From Pleurostoma richardsiae (taxonomy: Eukaryota; Ascomycota; Sordariomycetes; Calosphaeriales; Pleurostomataceae): DNA of 64,000 bases. Shown piece after piece: positions 32,869 to 43,671 of the stretch. Within the stretch, counting starts at the first letter, position 1, and each line of letters opens with the position of its first letter. Both the position numbers and the translations under genes were made by a program. The stretch spans positions 343,282 to 407,281 of the forward strand of contig JANBVO010000036.1 of assembly GCA_030052745.1 (NCBI GenBank), given 5' to 3'. The notes under the pieces are model-generated. The model was given only the letters and a program-made list of their open reading frames with translations. It made no database searches and was not told the origin of the DNA.

Positions 32869-35513
32869 ATGATGAAGTTCGCGGCAACGGCTGCCCTCCT
32901 TCTGGGAGTAGCATCCGCCATCCCGACCCCTGATATTGATGCCAATAGCACCGACGGGACTCTTGCTCGACGCGCCACAAGTTTCTGGTATGCCAACATG
33001 GATCACACTGGAACATACCGCGGCTACGCACCTGACCTCGATAACGACTACTCATACCCGGTGTACATGGCCGTGAGTGCCGGGGACGGCGCCGGAATCC
33101 AGACCGCCATCAACGCCGCTGACAACGGCGCCACCCGTCATGGCCAATGGCTGGCTTCTCAGCCTCGAGTGCGTCCATCACCTTAGAGTGATCGTTCTAT
33201 CTTAACAATTGTCCAGGTCGTCTACATTCCCCCTGGCACCTACGAGGTCAGCTCGACAATTCGGATGAACACGGACACTATCCTCATGGGTGATGCCACC
33301 AACGCAAGTCACCAAATAGCCACTTCAATGAATTGACTGAGCTAACGTACGCGCCTTGCCTAGCCTCCGATCATCAAGGCTTCTTCAAGCTGGTCTGGTG
33401 ACGCGACTCTCATTTCCGGTAGGTTAATCCTTAGGTACCTAGCATGTCGGTGTAGGTGTACTCGCGCTTACCGTCTTTGTTAGGCCAGGATCCTACCACA
33501 GATGAAAAGGGCGAGCTCTCATTCGCTGTCGGCCTCAAGAACTTGATTCTCGACACAACGAACATCGCTGGAGGTAGGCTAACGACACTGTTATGTCTTC
33601 ACGCATAACTGACCGCAACACAGGTACTGCCTTTACGGCACTGTGGTGGGGAGTAGCACAAGCAGCCCAGCTACAGAACGTCAAGATTACCCTATCCTAC
33701 TCCAGTAATGGCAACGGTCACACTGGCATTCATCTAGGCAGAGGGTCCACTCTTGGCCTCGCTGATGTGCGGATCGAACATGGTCAGGTAAGTGGCTCGG
33801 TCCCCATGGTGACCAGAATGGGGGAAGACATCAGTCCGCTAATACTCATGGTTCAGAATGGTATCTGGCACGACGGCCACCAACAGGCTCTGTACAAGAG
33901 CATCTACTTTTACCAGAACACAATCGGCATGCTCATTACTGGTGGAAACACAATTAGCCTTATCAACCCTACTTTTGACACATGCGGCACAGGAGTCAGC
34001 AATACTGGAGGTTCCCCTTGGATTGCTCTGATTGACGCGAAGTCGATCAATTCGGGCGTGACGTTCGTTACAACCGTCTACCCTTCCTTTCTAATTGAGA
34101 ATCTGAGCAAGGACACCAACTCCGACATTGCCCAGACCCCCAGCGGCACCGTACTGAGCGCTACCAGCCATGTCAACACCTTCACTTACGGCAACACCGT
34201 GGGCCGGAACCCAACGTACGGGGCGACAACGACCAGCAACACCCGTCCCGCTGCCTTGGCGCCGGGCGGCAGGTACCCGGTGCTTCCGGCTCCGAACTAC
34301 GCTAGCAACCCTGTGTCAGACTTTATCAACGTCAAGGATCCGTCTCAGAACGGTGGCTACACGGTCCTTGGCGACCACACCATCGATGAGTCCGGTGTTC
34401 TGAACAAGGTGCTGGCCTACGCAGCCGCAAACAACAAGATTGCCTATTTCCCCTTCGGCAAGTACCGTGTCGACTCAACCCTGCTCGTACCCAAAGGGTC
34501 GCGCATTGTCGGCGAGGCTTGGGCCACCATCACGGGCAACGGGGACTACTTCAAAGACTCAGCCAACCCCAAGCCCGTTGTGGCCGTCGGCAACGGGGGC
34601 GACGTCGGCGTTGCTCAGATCCAGGATATGCGCTTCACCGTTTCCGACGTGCTCCCCGGCGCCATCATCGTGCAGTTCAATATGGCCGGCAACAGCCCAG
34701 GCGACGTCGCCCTGTGGAATTCCCTAGTCACCGTCGGCGGCACGCGCGGCGCGGACGCCCTCACCAACAGCTGCCGCTCGGCGAGCAGTGAGTGCCGCGG
34801 CGCTTTCCTGGGCCTGCACTTCGCGCCCACCTCATCTGCATACGTCGAGAACGTGTGGAACTGGGTGGCAGACCACATCACCGAGGACTTCGATGGTGGA
34901 TCCAACATCGCGGGCAAGGGCGGCGCGCTCGTCGAGTCTACCAAGGCGACGTGGCTGCATGCCCTGGGCAGCGAGCATTGGTGGCTGTACCAGCTGAACC
35001 TGCGCGGGGCGAGCAACGTGCTGGTCTCGCTGCTGCAGTCTGAGACCAACTACGATCAGGGCGACAACACCCAGCAGATCCCTCCGGCGCCGTGGACCGC
35101 CGACGTGTCGGGCTGGGGCGACCCGGACTTCTCTTGGTGCGGCGGCGGCGACACGCGCTGCAGGATGGGCTTTGCGAACTTCATTCAGGGCGGGTCCAAT
35201 ATATACACTTATGCCTCTGCATCCTGGGCTTTCTTCAGCGGGCCGGGCTACCAGGCGTGCGCCGGCACCTATGCTTGTCAAGGTTAGTGCGAGAAGACAC
35301 CACCGTCTTAACATTTGTTCCGAGCTGACTCTTGCTGCAGACTACTTGCACTGGATCTCGTCGACGCCGTCTAACCTGCAGGCCTTCGGCCTCTGCGGTA
35401 AGGACAGCTGGGCAGCGTTGCACTTAGCGGACGGCACCAACATCGTCAGCCAAGATGGCTTCACTGGTGGCTGGTCGCCTGGTGGTAGTGATGTCGGCCG
35501 TTACACTCCGTAG
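32869..35513 (+). CDS. Secreted GH55 beta-1,3-glucanase
   Basis: Family 55 glucan beta-1,3-glucosidase with two pectate-lyase-like right-handed beta-helix halves, 764 aa. Seven exons: 32869-33168, 33217-33303, 33364-33418, 33484-33573, 33624-33787, 33857-35282 and 35341-35513. The total keeps frame. Intron 2 (33304-33363) starts GCAAGT and is a GC-AG intron; using it gives the expected LMGDATNPPIIKAS. The signal peptide is MMKFAATAALLLGVASA, followed by a propeptide-like stretch ending LARR. Family blocks include VVYIPPGTYEVSSTI in the first half, IAYFPFGKYRVDSTL in the second half, SEHWWLYQLNLRG and the Cys-rich DTRCRMGFANFIQGG. It acts outside the cell on beta-1,3-glucan and is oriented divergently from GH30. 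Confidence 0.93.
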
Positions 35514-36269
35514 TAGCTGCAAATTTCTCGGAAGGAGAGTCTGCACCTGCAGCATCATGACTTGATCCAAGAGAAGACATCCTGTACATCTTTTTGTAGG
35601 TATATATGCCCGCAACAAGATACTGAAACTGCTGTCCTTGGACATGGCTGCAGCGAAACTGTCGCAGATTTCCGGCAGGGTCAATCTGCCCCGACGCAGT
35701 GAGGGGGTGAAGATTCAGCCCTTGTAAGGAATGATCTGAGCAAAACTGGTACATACGACCATACCCAGCAGAATACACGGGATCCCGTCCGCTCTCCCCT
35801 CGTTAAACTGCTGAGGGCCGGATTAGTAGTTGGGTCGGTGACGACCAGCGAATACCCGGTGTTGTATGTTTTTGCCATTTTGCCCCCTTTTGTCCCCTTT
35901 TGTCCCTCTTTTTGCCGACACATCAAGCTAAAGTTCTCCACTCGTCTGTTTTATACGTCTCTCGTTCTCAACCTCTCGCATTCGGGCCTCCGGCTCTTGT
36001 GATTGAAGACCCTCGTGAGTCTTCACATCAGTATCTCGACCACCTACGATGGCCGAGTAGGTAAGCATGCATGAGACACGTGCCATTGTGTCTCCTTGAC
36101 TGCCGTATCATGTCGGGCCTGGGCTTGGTGGCTGAGCCTCAGCCGCACTATCTTCGTAGAACTTCTCGACAGTAACGACCCCAAGCGAAAACATCGTGAA
36201 AACACAATCCGATAAACGTATAGTGACAAGGCTGTCTCTCCTCTTGATTCAGCCTACAGAGATAACTAG
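35514..36269. other. Intergenic, promoter side of the NB-ARC gene
   Basis: 756 bp. It contains a CT-rich stretch at about 35880-35915 with CCCCTTTTGT repeated, a common feature of fungal promoters. No gene was seen. Confidence 0.5.
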
Positions 36270-38912
36270 ATGGATGCAGCAGGCTTAGCGATATCGGTCG
36301 TTGGACTGATCGCTGAGGTCACTGCAGCGGTCGCCCGAGCCCAGAGCGCGCCAAAGGAAGTCCAAGGCGTGTATGATCGGCTCAGGACACTTAATGGGTG
36401 CCTAGGCCAGTTCAATACCGTCTTGACCAGTGAAGATGCTAGCTTCGCTATTAAGACGCATCTCCAGAAATGGGAGGAGGTCGTGAATCAACTCGGTCTT
36501 GACACAAAGGAGTTGCTGGGCGTGGTCCAGCAGGCACACACGAACCTGAGCGCAAATCCCTTGAGGAGACTTCAAGCAAAGATTGGTTTCGCTATTGATC
36601 GTGACAAGATCTCGACACTCGAACGGAAGTTGTCCGCGCATATAGAGACGCTAGAGCTTCTCATGGGCACACTACACACGTGAGCATCGTTGGAAGGGAA
36701 TATGTTTGAAACGTTTTACTAACGAGGAGTAGAGAGCAGCTTGCTGCCGTACAAAAAGATTTGGCCAAGATGTCCTTAGGTGTGTGTGGTGGTAGATCCA
36801 CGAATAAGGGTAAGTGTAGCTGAAGCTGGCAGGGAGTGCATCGCTAAGCGGTTCAAAGAGTCCAAATTCAGAGACGGCTTCAAGCTACCATTCCATCTCA
36901 GCAATGTACCAGTTATTCATGAGTTCATTAACCGACCAGAGGATATGGCCGCATTAGAGGCAGTCCTTCTACCGAAGCCAAGTGATCCTCGCCGGCAAAC
37001 TCTGGTATTACATGGCATGGGGGGCATCGGCAAAACGCAGCTGGCGGTCGAGTTTGCAAGGAAACATCGGTCGACATACTCCTGCATCTTCTTCATCGAC
37101 GGCGCCAGCAGGGAGGCACTCCTCCGCAGCTTCTTAGTCATCTACCAGCGCATCATCCAAGAGGATAAGCCTAGAGATGACAACGCGCAGAACTCCATAG
37201 CATATCTGGCAGAGGTGGTGAAAGAGGTTCTGGGATGGTTCGACTCCCCAGGCAACGATGATTGGCTCCTGATCTTCGACAACGTGGATCGAGCTCCCAG
37301 CGATCACGACGGTTTCGAAATTCAGAGCTACTTTCCGTCCCGCGATAGTGGCTCCATTCTTGTCACAACGCGCCTACCGTCATTGCCCATTAGCGGACAC
37401 AGACGCAGGCTCGCTCCAATGAGCCCTATGCAGGCTTCCAGCCTACTCCGTTCTTTTGTTTTAGGATCCACCTCTAGTCGGTCTGAGTACGAGCTGCTCA
37501 CCCAACTCGCTGGGTTGCCACTGGCTCTTGCTCAAGCAGGAAAGTTCATCCAGTCTCTTGGAATTGACCTTGATGAGTATTTGGAGTTGTATAATAATTC
37601 CTCCAAGGGGGAAATTATGGGAGCTTCGTTTGAAGGAACATCTCCCGGGAGCATGTCAACAACTTGGCTCACGTCCGTGAACCTTCTCAAGGAACGGATG
37701 GGTTCGGAAAATGAAGCGGACAAACACAGTCGGGCATATCGTCTACTGCAACTATTTGCCTATTTCGACTCGGCCAATCTCGACTACGAGGTCCTCCGGA
37801 GGGGCCTCGTAGGTAATGATGTCCCCAACTGGTTTCAACAGACCTTCCGAACCAAATTGGCATTCTACTCTACTGTCCAAGTCCTACTGGATCTGTCCTT
37901 GTTGGACAGCACAGCAACCCCGGGGTGCTATTCGATGCACAGAGTCATGTACGAGTGGCTTGCTCATACCCTGGTCCGTGAGACCGATCCCGAATTCCTC
38001 ACAATCGCAGTAGCAGCCGTCGGATTTGCGGTCCCGGATGTCCTCACCCCTGGCCTCCCAAGGGAACAAGCGAGGCTCATCCTGCACGCTAACGCCATGT
38101 TACCCCGTTTGTTGGAGTATTCCTGTTCGTTCCCGATGGTCGACTTCTCCAAGATGAATCAGCAGGAGCTCGCAACTTCTGCATCACTGCTGCACGAGAT
38201 GCCGGATTATCTGCTGCATAGACAATTCGATTATCCCCTAAGGTTCTCAAGCAACCTGTTCTGGATGGACGGCAAGAAGACAGAGGCGCTTAACATTCTT
38301 GATGCTTCGATAACCCATCACCGGCAGGCAGGTCTCAGCGACAATCATCCGATCCTCCTAGTGCTAAAGTACTCGAGGTGCGCAAAGGTGATGTATTCGC
38401 AGCCGAAGCTTGCCGGTGCGCTATTCCAGCAACTACTGCAGCAATTCGTAAGCATGAAGCTGCCATACTGGATCATCAAGACGCGCAATATGCAGGCTCT
38501 GTTTCACCTGCAAAACTGGCAGCTCGCCGAAGCCAGCGAAATATGGCTGGAACTCTTGTCCCAATGCTTGGAGGCTTATAGTCCAACCCACGACCTGACA
38601 AGTATGGTGGTCTACAACATGGCAAGTTTCCAAGATAGACTGCCCGAGTCACGTTTGAAGAGTCTGAGAAAGCTCGTTGAGAAGGTCTACGAGGCAACAG
38701 AGGCTGTAGCCTTAGTGGATCTGAAATCTAGAGAGATGATAAGAGAAATTGCGACGTTCTACCTTCGGTGCGGGGACTCCGCAAGAGCTGAACAGATCCT
38801 CCAAAGAATACTTCAGATGGAAATCATGAGGAACGGAGAAGGGTCTCTTGCCGCGGCCATGGCTCGGGCCGACTTAGAGACTACCCTTAGAGGTCTTCAA
38901 AGAGGCGTTTAA
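36270..38912 (+). CDS. Fungal STAND/NLR-like NB-ARC protein with helical repeat tail
   Basis: Putative intracellular NLR-like switch, 847 aa. Exons are 36270-36679, 36733-36779 and 36826-38912. The second intron (GTGTGT...TGAAG, 46 nt) is less certain than the first. The N-terminal 150 residues are helical and amphipathic (AISVVGLIAEVTAAVARA at the start) and resemble the Helo-like/STAND N-terminal domains. NB-ARC follows: the P-loop GMGGIGKTQ is at about 216-224, Walker B is LLIFDNVD, an RNBS-like ILVTTRLPS is present, and GLPLALAQAG is the GLPL motif. The C-terminal third is helical and TPR-like (LNILDASITHH, LFQQLLQQF, EASEIWLELLSQC) but has no long, high-identity repeats. Such proteins act in heterokaryon incompatibility and immunity-like responses. 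The ligand and partner are unknown; no amyloid motif was seen. Confidence 0.85.
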
Positions 38913-39101
38913 GCTTCTATACCGACTGCATCAAGGGAGATGGAACTGATCAAGGCTTAGTTAACATCCTCCAGGGAAAGCATTTGAATCACAGCAATGG
39001 GAATATATCTGTGTGCAGTACTGTAGATATCCTGTTGATTTGTATAGACTCATTCCTTAATCTGAAAGGTAGAAGCTCGTTCGTTGTAAATACATCGCAT
39101 C

Positions 39102-41363
39102 TTATTCTCCGTAACTAGCGCCATCCTGCCCAACACCACCAGGGCCAAAACTAAAGGCATATGTTTCCGGCTTCAACGACGTCGGCACAAAGCAGCCATA
39201 CTGATTACCTTCTTCGGACGAGAACCCGAGGGCTGTGGAAAATTCCTGAACGATCTCAGCATCCCGGTTCGGTAAGTTGCCCATCAGGCCCTGTGCCAGG
39301 TACATTGGGTGCGTGAGCGACTTGAGCAGCGATGCAACGTCCTAGATTTGTCACACTGTCAGATTGTGTACACAAAATTAGTCTCACAACGAAGGCCAAA
39401 AAGCCTACCTCCGAAGTCTGACTAAGTCCTTGAGCAGGCGACCCTGCTCCTGTTCCTGCGTTAACGATGGCGGCGTTTGCAACCTTGGACATCTCGAAGC
39501 ACCCCCTCAGCACGTTCTTCAGATTGCAGCCTTCCTCCTTCATCATCTTCTCAACGAACAGCACGAAAGACATGATAGTCTTAGCGTCAGAACGCGCTTC
39601 TGGACTGTAGGGGCAAAGTAGCACATTAGCGAGCAATGTGATGCATGCCGAAACAGGATAGCATAAAATACGCCTGTCAAGATTAGCAAGTACGGATAAA
39701 ATAGTGGAATTCAAAGACTCACCATAGGTCCGCAAATGGGGGCGCGGGCAGGTGTTGCAAGAGTTGTATCGTCGCTGTTGCTGCTCTTCTCAACTTCACA
39801 AAGGAGGTTATCGTTTGCATCTGAGGCAATGCCCGTAGCAGCGTCTCGGGGCCATTTCGAACCACAGTCCAGTGGAGCATTGATACGCAGTTGTAGTAAG
39901 CAAAGAGGAAAGTGACAACGGGTATATCGAGCATCGGAACCGCAGGTTCAGCGTTATCACTTGGTCGGATTTCGATAGGGATTCTGGACCTCTGCTCCTC
40001 AAGAGCAGAGTCGAGCTCAGACATAGTCTCCAACAGGGGCGGACCGGATTTGTTATGCAGTTTCGTCGCGTAGAGCCGTCGGGCCACTTCTGACTGGACG
40101 ACTGCAAGATGCGCTCTCAGCCTGAATATGTTCGCACTGCGCTCTGAAAACTTGACGAGGCCGCACCCATCAAGCGACGCCTCATTAGGCACATCCGTCT
40201 CCGATATCTCGTCGCTATGTGCAATGGGCAGTCCACAGTTGAAGCTGACGTCCGTGTCTAAGATGTAACAGGCCCAAAGTACTCTTCGTTGAGTCTCAAC
40301 CTGAACGGGATCCCAGGCACTCCCTACTGCCTTTCTGTGCAAGCCGATAGTGTGTACAGTTCTTGTTGCTACTGATAGTAAGCGTGCTGTCGTTCTTGTA
40401 TCCCCGGTATTCCTCATGAACATGGCCATAGCAAGAAGGGCTTGCACTACTTCAAGATCGTTCCCCTGAAGTATAAGCTGGGGAAGAATGGCATAGGCGT
40501 TCTTGAAGAAGCCCCAGCCAAATTCGGACACCTCCGAGAACGATTTGTTGACCGTTTTCTTGTGAAGCGATATTGCAATGATGGCGTTGAGAAAGCACCA
40601 CCATGAGGGCCTTTCGGACGTCTCCATTGTGTGTCGGCGCCTGACCCGGTCAAGGAATGAAGGCAGGTGGGAAAGTGGAAACTCGTCGAATATCTCTTCC
40701 ACGGCGCCCTCGACCAGAAACACTTCGTGCTGTTGTGGGAACACCGGCGAGTCGACGATCGTGTCAAAATTCATGCTGTGTTCGCCAAAATTCCAGCGCT
40801 TCAACTGTCGCACCCTGTCGTTGAGCTGCTCAAAGCGGTGCAACCTCCTTTGTAATGTAGATTCTGAAGTGATGTTGGGCTGAAGGTGTTCGACGTTCCC
40901 CACGGGTACTTCTGAGGTAATGGCCCTCGAAGAACTTGCAAGTAATACTGGGGCATCTGCGTCTCCTGACTCTACTGCCCTCTCATCTCTGGGTTGTGAG
41001 TGGGATCGAGTGAGCAGACTTTCCATCCTGGCCAAGCGGTCCTCGAGTGCCTTGATCTGCTGTTTTCTAAGAGTATCTATCAGTAGAATTCTCTCTCTCA
41101 TGGCCAGACGTGATCACACCCTTTTCCTGGGCCGCGCCTCTTCTGGAAGTCGGGGTACGAGCAGTCCAATGCATGCGTCGCGCAATATGAGCAACCAGAG
41201 CTCTTGCCATCACATCGAACCTTTTTCTCTCTGCATTGCACACAAGCCTTTATAGAAAAGGTTAGCAACAAAGTTCTACAAAGTTGAGTGAGGGGCGCAC
41301 TACCTGACTAGCCCGCGAGGCCCTCTTTCGCGGCGGTGCATCCGAATGTGGCTCAGGTTCCAT
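39102..41363 (-). CDS. Zn2Cys6 transcription factor with fungal-specific TF domain
   Basis: Nuclear regulator of 678 aa. Exons are 41363-41304, 41247-41120, 41066-39723, 39673-39409 and 39341-39102; all are GT-AG and frame is kept. The binuclear cluster opens exon 2: ACVQCREKKVRCDGKSSGC, then SYC and a last Cys, giving spacing 2-6-6-2-6. A coiled-coil-like linker (KQQIKALEDRLARMESLL) follows. The fungal_trans domain (PF04082) lies in exon 3, with LLSVATRTVHTIGLHRKAVG and QRRVLWACYILDTDVSFNCG typical of it. It lies about 0.9 kb downstream of the RTA1 gene on the same strand. Targets cannot be read from sequence. Confidence 0.9.
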
Positions 41364-42230
41364 AGCCAGCAAATAAGGACTTTCAAGAGACTTCCTGCAA
41401 TTTTCCAATAGCAAGAGCGTAGGGAGACTGAAAAATTAGAGCTACAGAGGGAGATTTGTTGACATTGAATGTCTTTGATGAGAGTCGTCTATGGTGGTGT
41501 TTGGGATATCGCCCTTCCCGGAAGAAAATTACTTCCGGGGTCTTGACTGTAGCCAATCAATCGCAGGTCCTCACTCCAGGCGCTTGCTCTGATTAGGCAT
41601 AGCCTCATAGGCATCATGGCGCCTTAGGTATCTTTAAGAGCACTGGGGCCATCACCCTGAAGCATTATAACACGCGAAGTTGGACTTCGAAGACACGAAA
41701 GATGAAGCCAGGGAAAATGGTGACAAAAGTAGTAGAAACTCTAGTGAAATCTTTGCATTAAGGGGGCAACGGCGCCGAAACCCAGCCTGTACGGTGTTTC
41801 TCTCCGGTACGGGAGTTGAACTCGCTCTATACCGTCCCTCCACACATCAGACACGCAGTAAAGCCTTGATTTGATTGATAAAAGTCGTAAAGTTCAGTGC
41901 TAATATTCGCCTGAGTGGACCGCTCTATGTGATGAATGGGTAGAATCTCAACATCACGTCCGGACTACCATTGGAGTTGCGCCGACATGTTATCGTAGAG
42001 CACCATGAAGGAACTTCCCCCCTCCCCCCCTAATCTTGAAGCCAGGACTCGGCTCTCGCTTTCCAATTCGCAGTGCAAGGCCCGACCACATGCTCGCAAT
42101 CCACGTGGTACCTAGAAATTTCCAACGTGCATATAAGAGTGTCGATCCAGTCCGTAGGGTACCTAGTTCAAGATCTAGAAGCTGATATCCGTAGGTGATA
42201 TCCCTGAGCTTTCTCTCAGCTATAAGGTCT
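41364..42230. other. Intergenic, no gene seen
   Basis: 867 bp holding the presumed promoter of the zinc-cluster gene and the 3' flank of RTA1. Confidence 0.55.
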
Positions 42231-43182
42231 TCATATTGTCAGCTGCTCGGTGAGAGGAACATCTGTGGCAGATGTACCCTTCTGCTTTCGCCGTTCCCGG
42301 AAAGACGGCATCTCCGCGTCCTTCCCAGCCATGATGCGCCCCGGATGTATGACGTTGAAGATCACTAGCGCAATGAACATGGGGAGCGAATCTAGGCAGT
42401 ACTGGTACGCCTCGTGGCGGGGGATCTGGCTATCGAGACCTTGAGAATATTCGCAAAGGCGGAAAATGATTCGGAGCTGGCGTTATCTGTTAATTATGAC
42501 CAACACGACGAAACAAAGCGGAGCGGGGAGATCGTATTACCGTGACCAACGCAAGTGTAGCATAGAGAGCGGATAGAAGAATCATCGGACCGCGAAGAGA
42601 CGCCGCTCGGCCAGCTCTGTCTTTACGGAGATCGAAGAACATTCGGAAAGAGAAGCCACAGAAGAGGAGAATAAAAAGTTGTTGGATTCCGACGCCGCCC
42701 ATGTAGATGTGTAACCCGCGCATGACTTCGTCGGTAGGTGCATCATCCTGAACCGCAACGACCGCTCCACCGATCTGGACGATGAAGGCAATAATGTCCA
42801 GTGTCACGAAGACCAGCCCGAAGTGCCAAGCCTTCAGTTTCCACATCTGATGACTGTCCTTGTAGTTCCACACCATGCGGCCAAATACCATGTAGGCGAA
42901 TGCGTTCGTCCACAGCGGCGCAATGAGGATGAAGACAAACCACGCCGCATAGGCGCCGAAGTTTGCAGGATCCTGAATGCTGGCCTGCCGCGCCGCATAC
43001 GTTAAGATTTGAAGCACGCCCGACGTGACGATCACCCAACAGTACGGCTTCCTGTAGTAGATTGCCTGGCCGAGGTGGGCCATAGTCGTTAGGGTGAAAA
43101 GGATCAGGAAGAGGATATTTGGCCCCGAAGCTGGACAGAAGTTCCAGTTCGTGTCTGGAGTTATGAGTGCCTTGCAAGTCAT
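42231..43182 (-). CDS. RTA1-family seven-helix membrane protein
   Basis: Multispanning protein of the fungal RTA1/RSB1-like family (lipid-translocating exporters linked to lipid, toxicant or 7-aminocholesterol resistance), 295 aa. Exon 1 is 43182-42541 and exon 2 is 42476-42231. The intron (GTAATA...GCCAG, 64 nt) joins ALVT to LRIIFRLCEYSQG, the family's conserved helix-loop. Other signatures are a start after a short N-terminus with WNFCPASGPNI, HLGQAIYYRKPYC, APLWTNAFAYMVFGRMV and HEAYQYCLDSLPM. The tail is basic and cytosolic (FRERRKQKG). It is divergent from the zinc-cluster gene at 43672, with which it shares a 489-bp promoter region. Confidence 0.88.
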
Positions 43183-43671
43183 GATGGTAACTCGTTTCTA
43201 AACAATTGTAAGGAAGTGAATTCAAGGCAACCTCTAGAGAAAGCCCGCAAAACTAAGTGTATCGCTCGAAGCCGAGACATTTCCTTCAATTCTTGGCTAC
43301 GAAACCATGGTACTGAGCGCAGATATAGCCGCAAAAACTTCTGGGAAGATGTTTCCAAGTCAGGCTGCCCACGCCCTTACGAGCTGCGCCACTGCTTCCT
43401 CTGGAGTTAGACGGATCCTCCTTGGATATTAGCACTAACAGATATTGCCGTTGTCAACTGCACAAGCCGTTAGGGCTGTCTTCAGGTGGACCAGGGAACA
43501 TTCTTCGATTGGTCCGCTCGTACGGGCATTTGTCCACTACAACCAGCTAGTCGTCATTTGGCCGAGGACTCCGAGTCAGCGACAGACTGGGGCGATAGAG
43601 GCTGCACAAAGCCACGTCCTCGTACGGGCATCGTATGGACTCTCTTCCATTGACATAGTCTGTCAGTCAAA
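43183..43671. promoter_or_regulatory. Divergent promoter region RTA1 / zinc-cluster gene
   Basis: 489 bp between head-to-head start codons; no coding frame supported. A regulator adjacent to a membrane resistance protein is a common arrangement, but no binding site was assigned. Confidence 0.4.
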
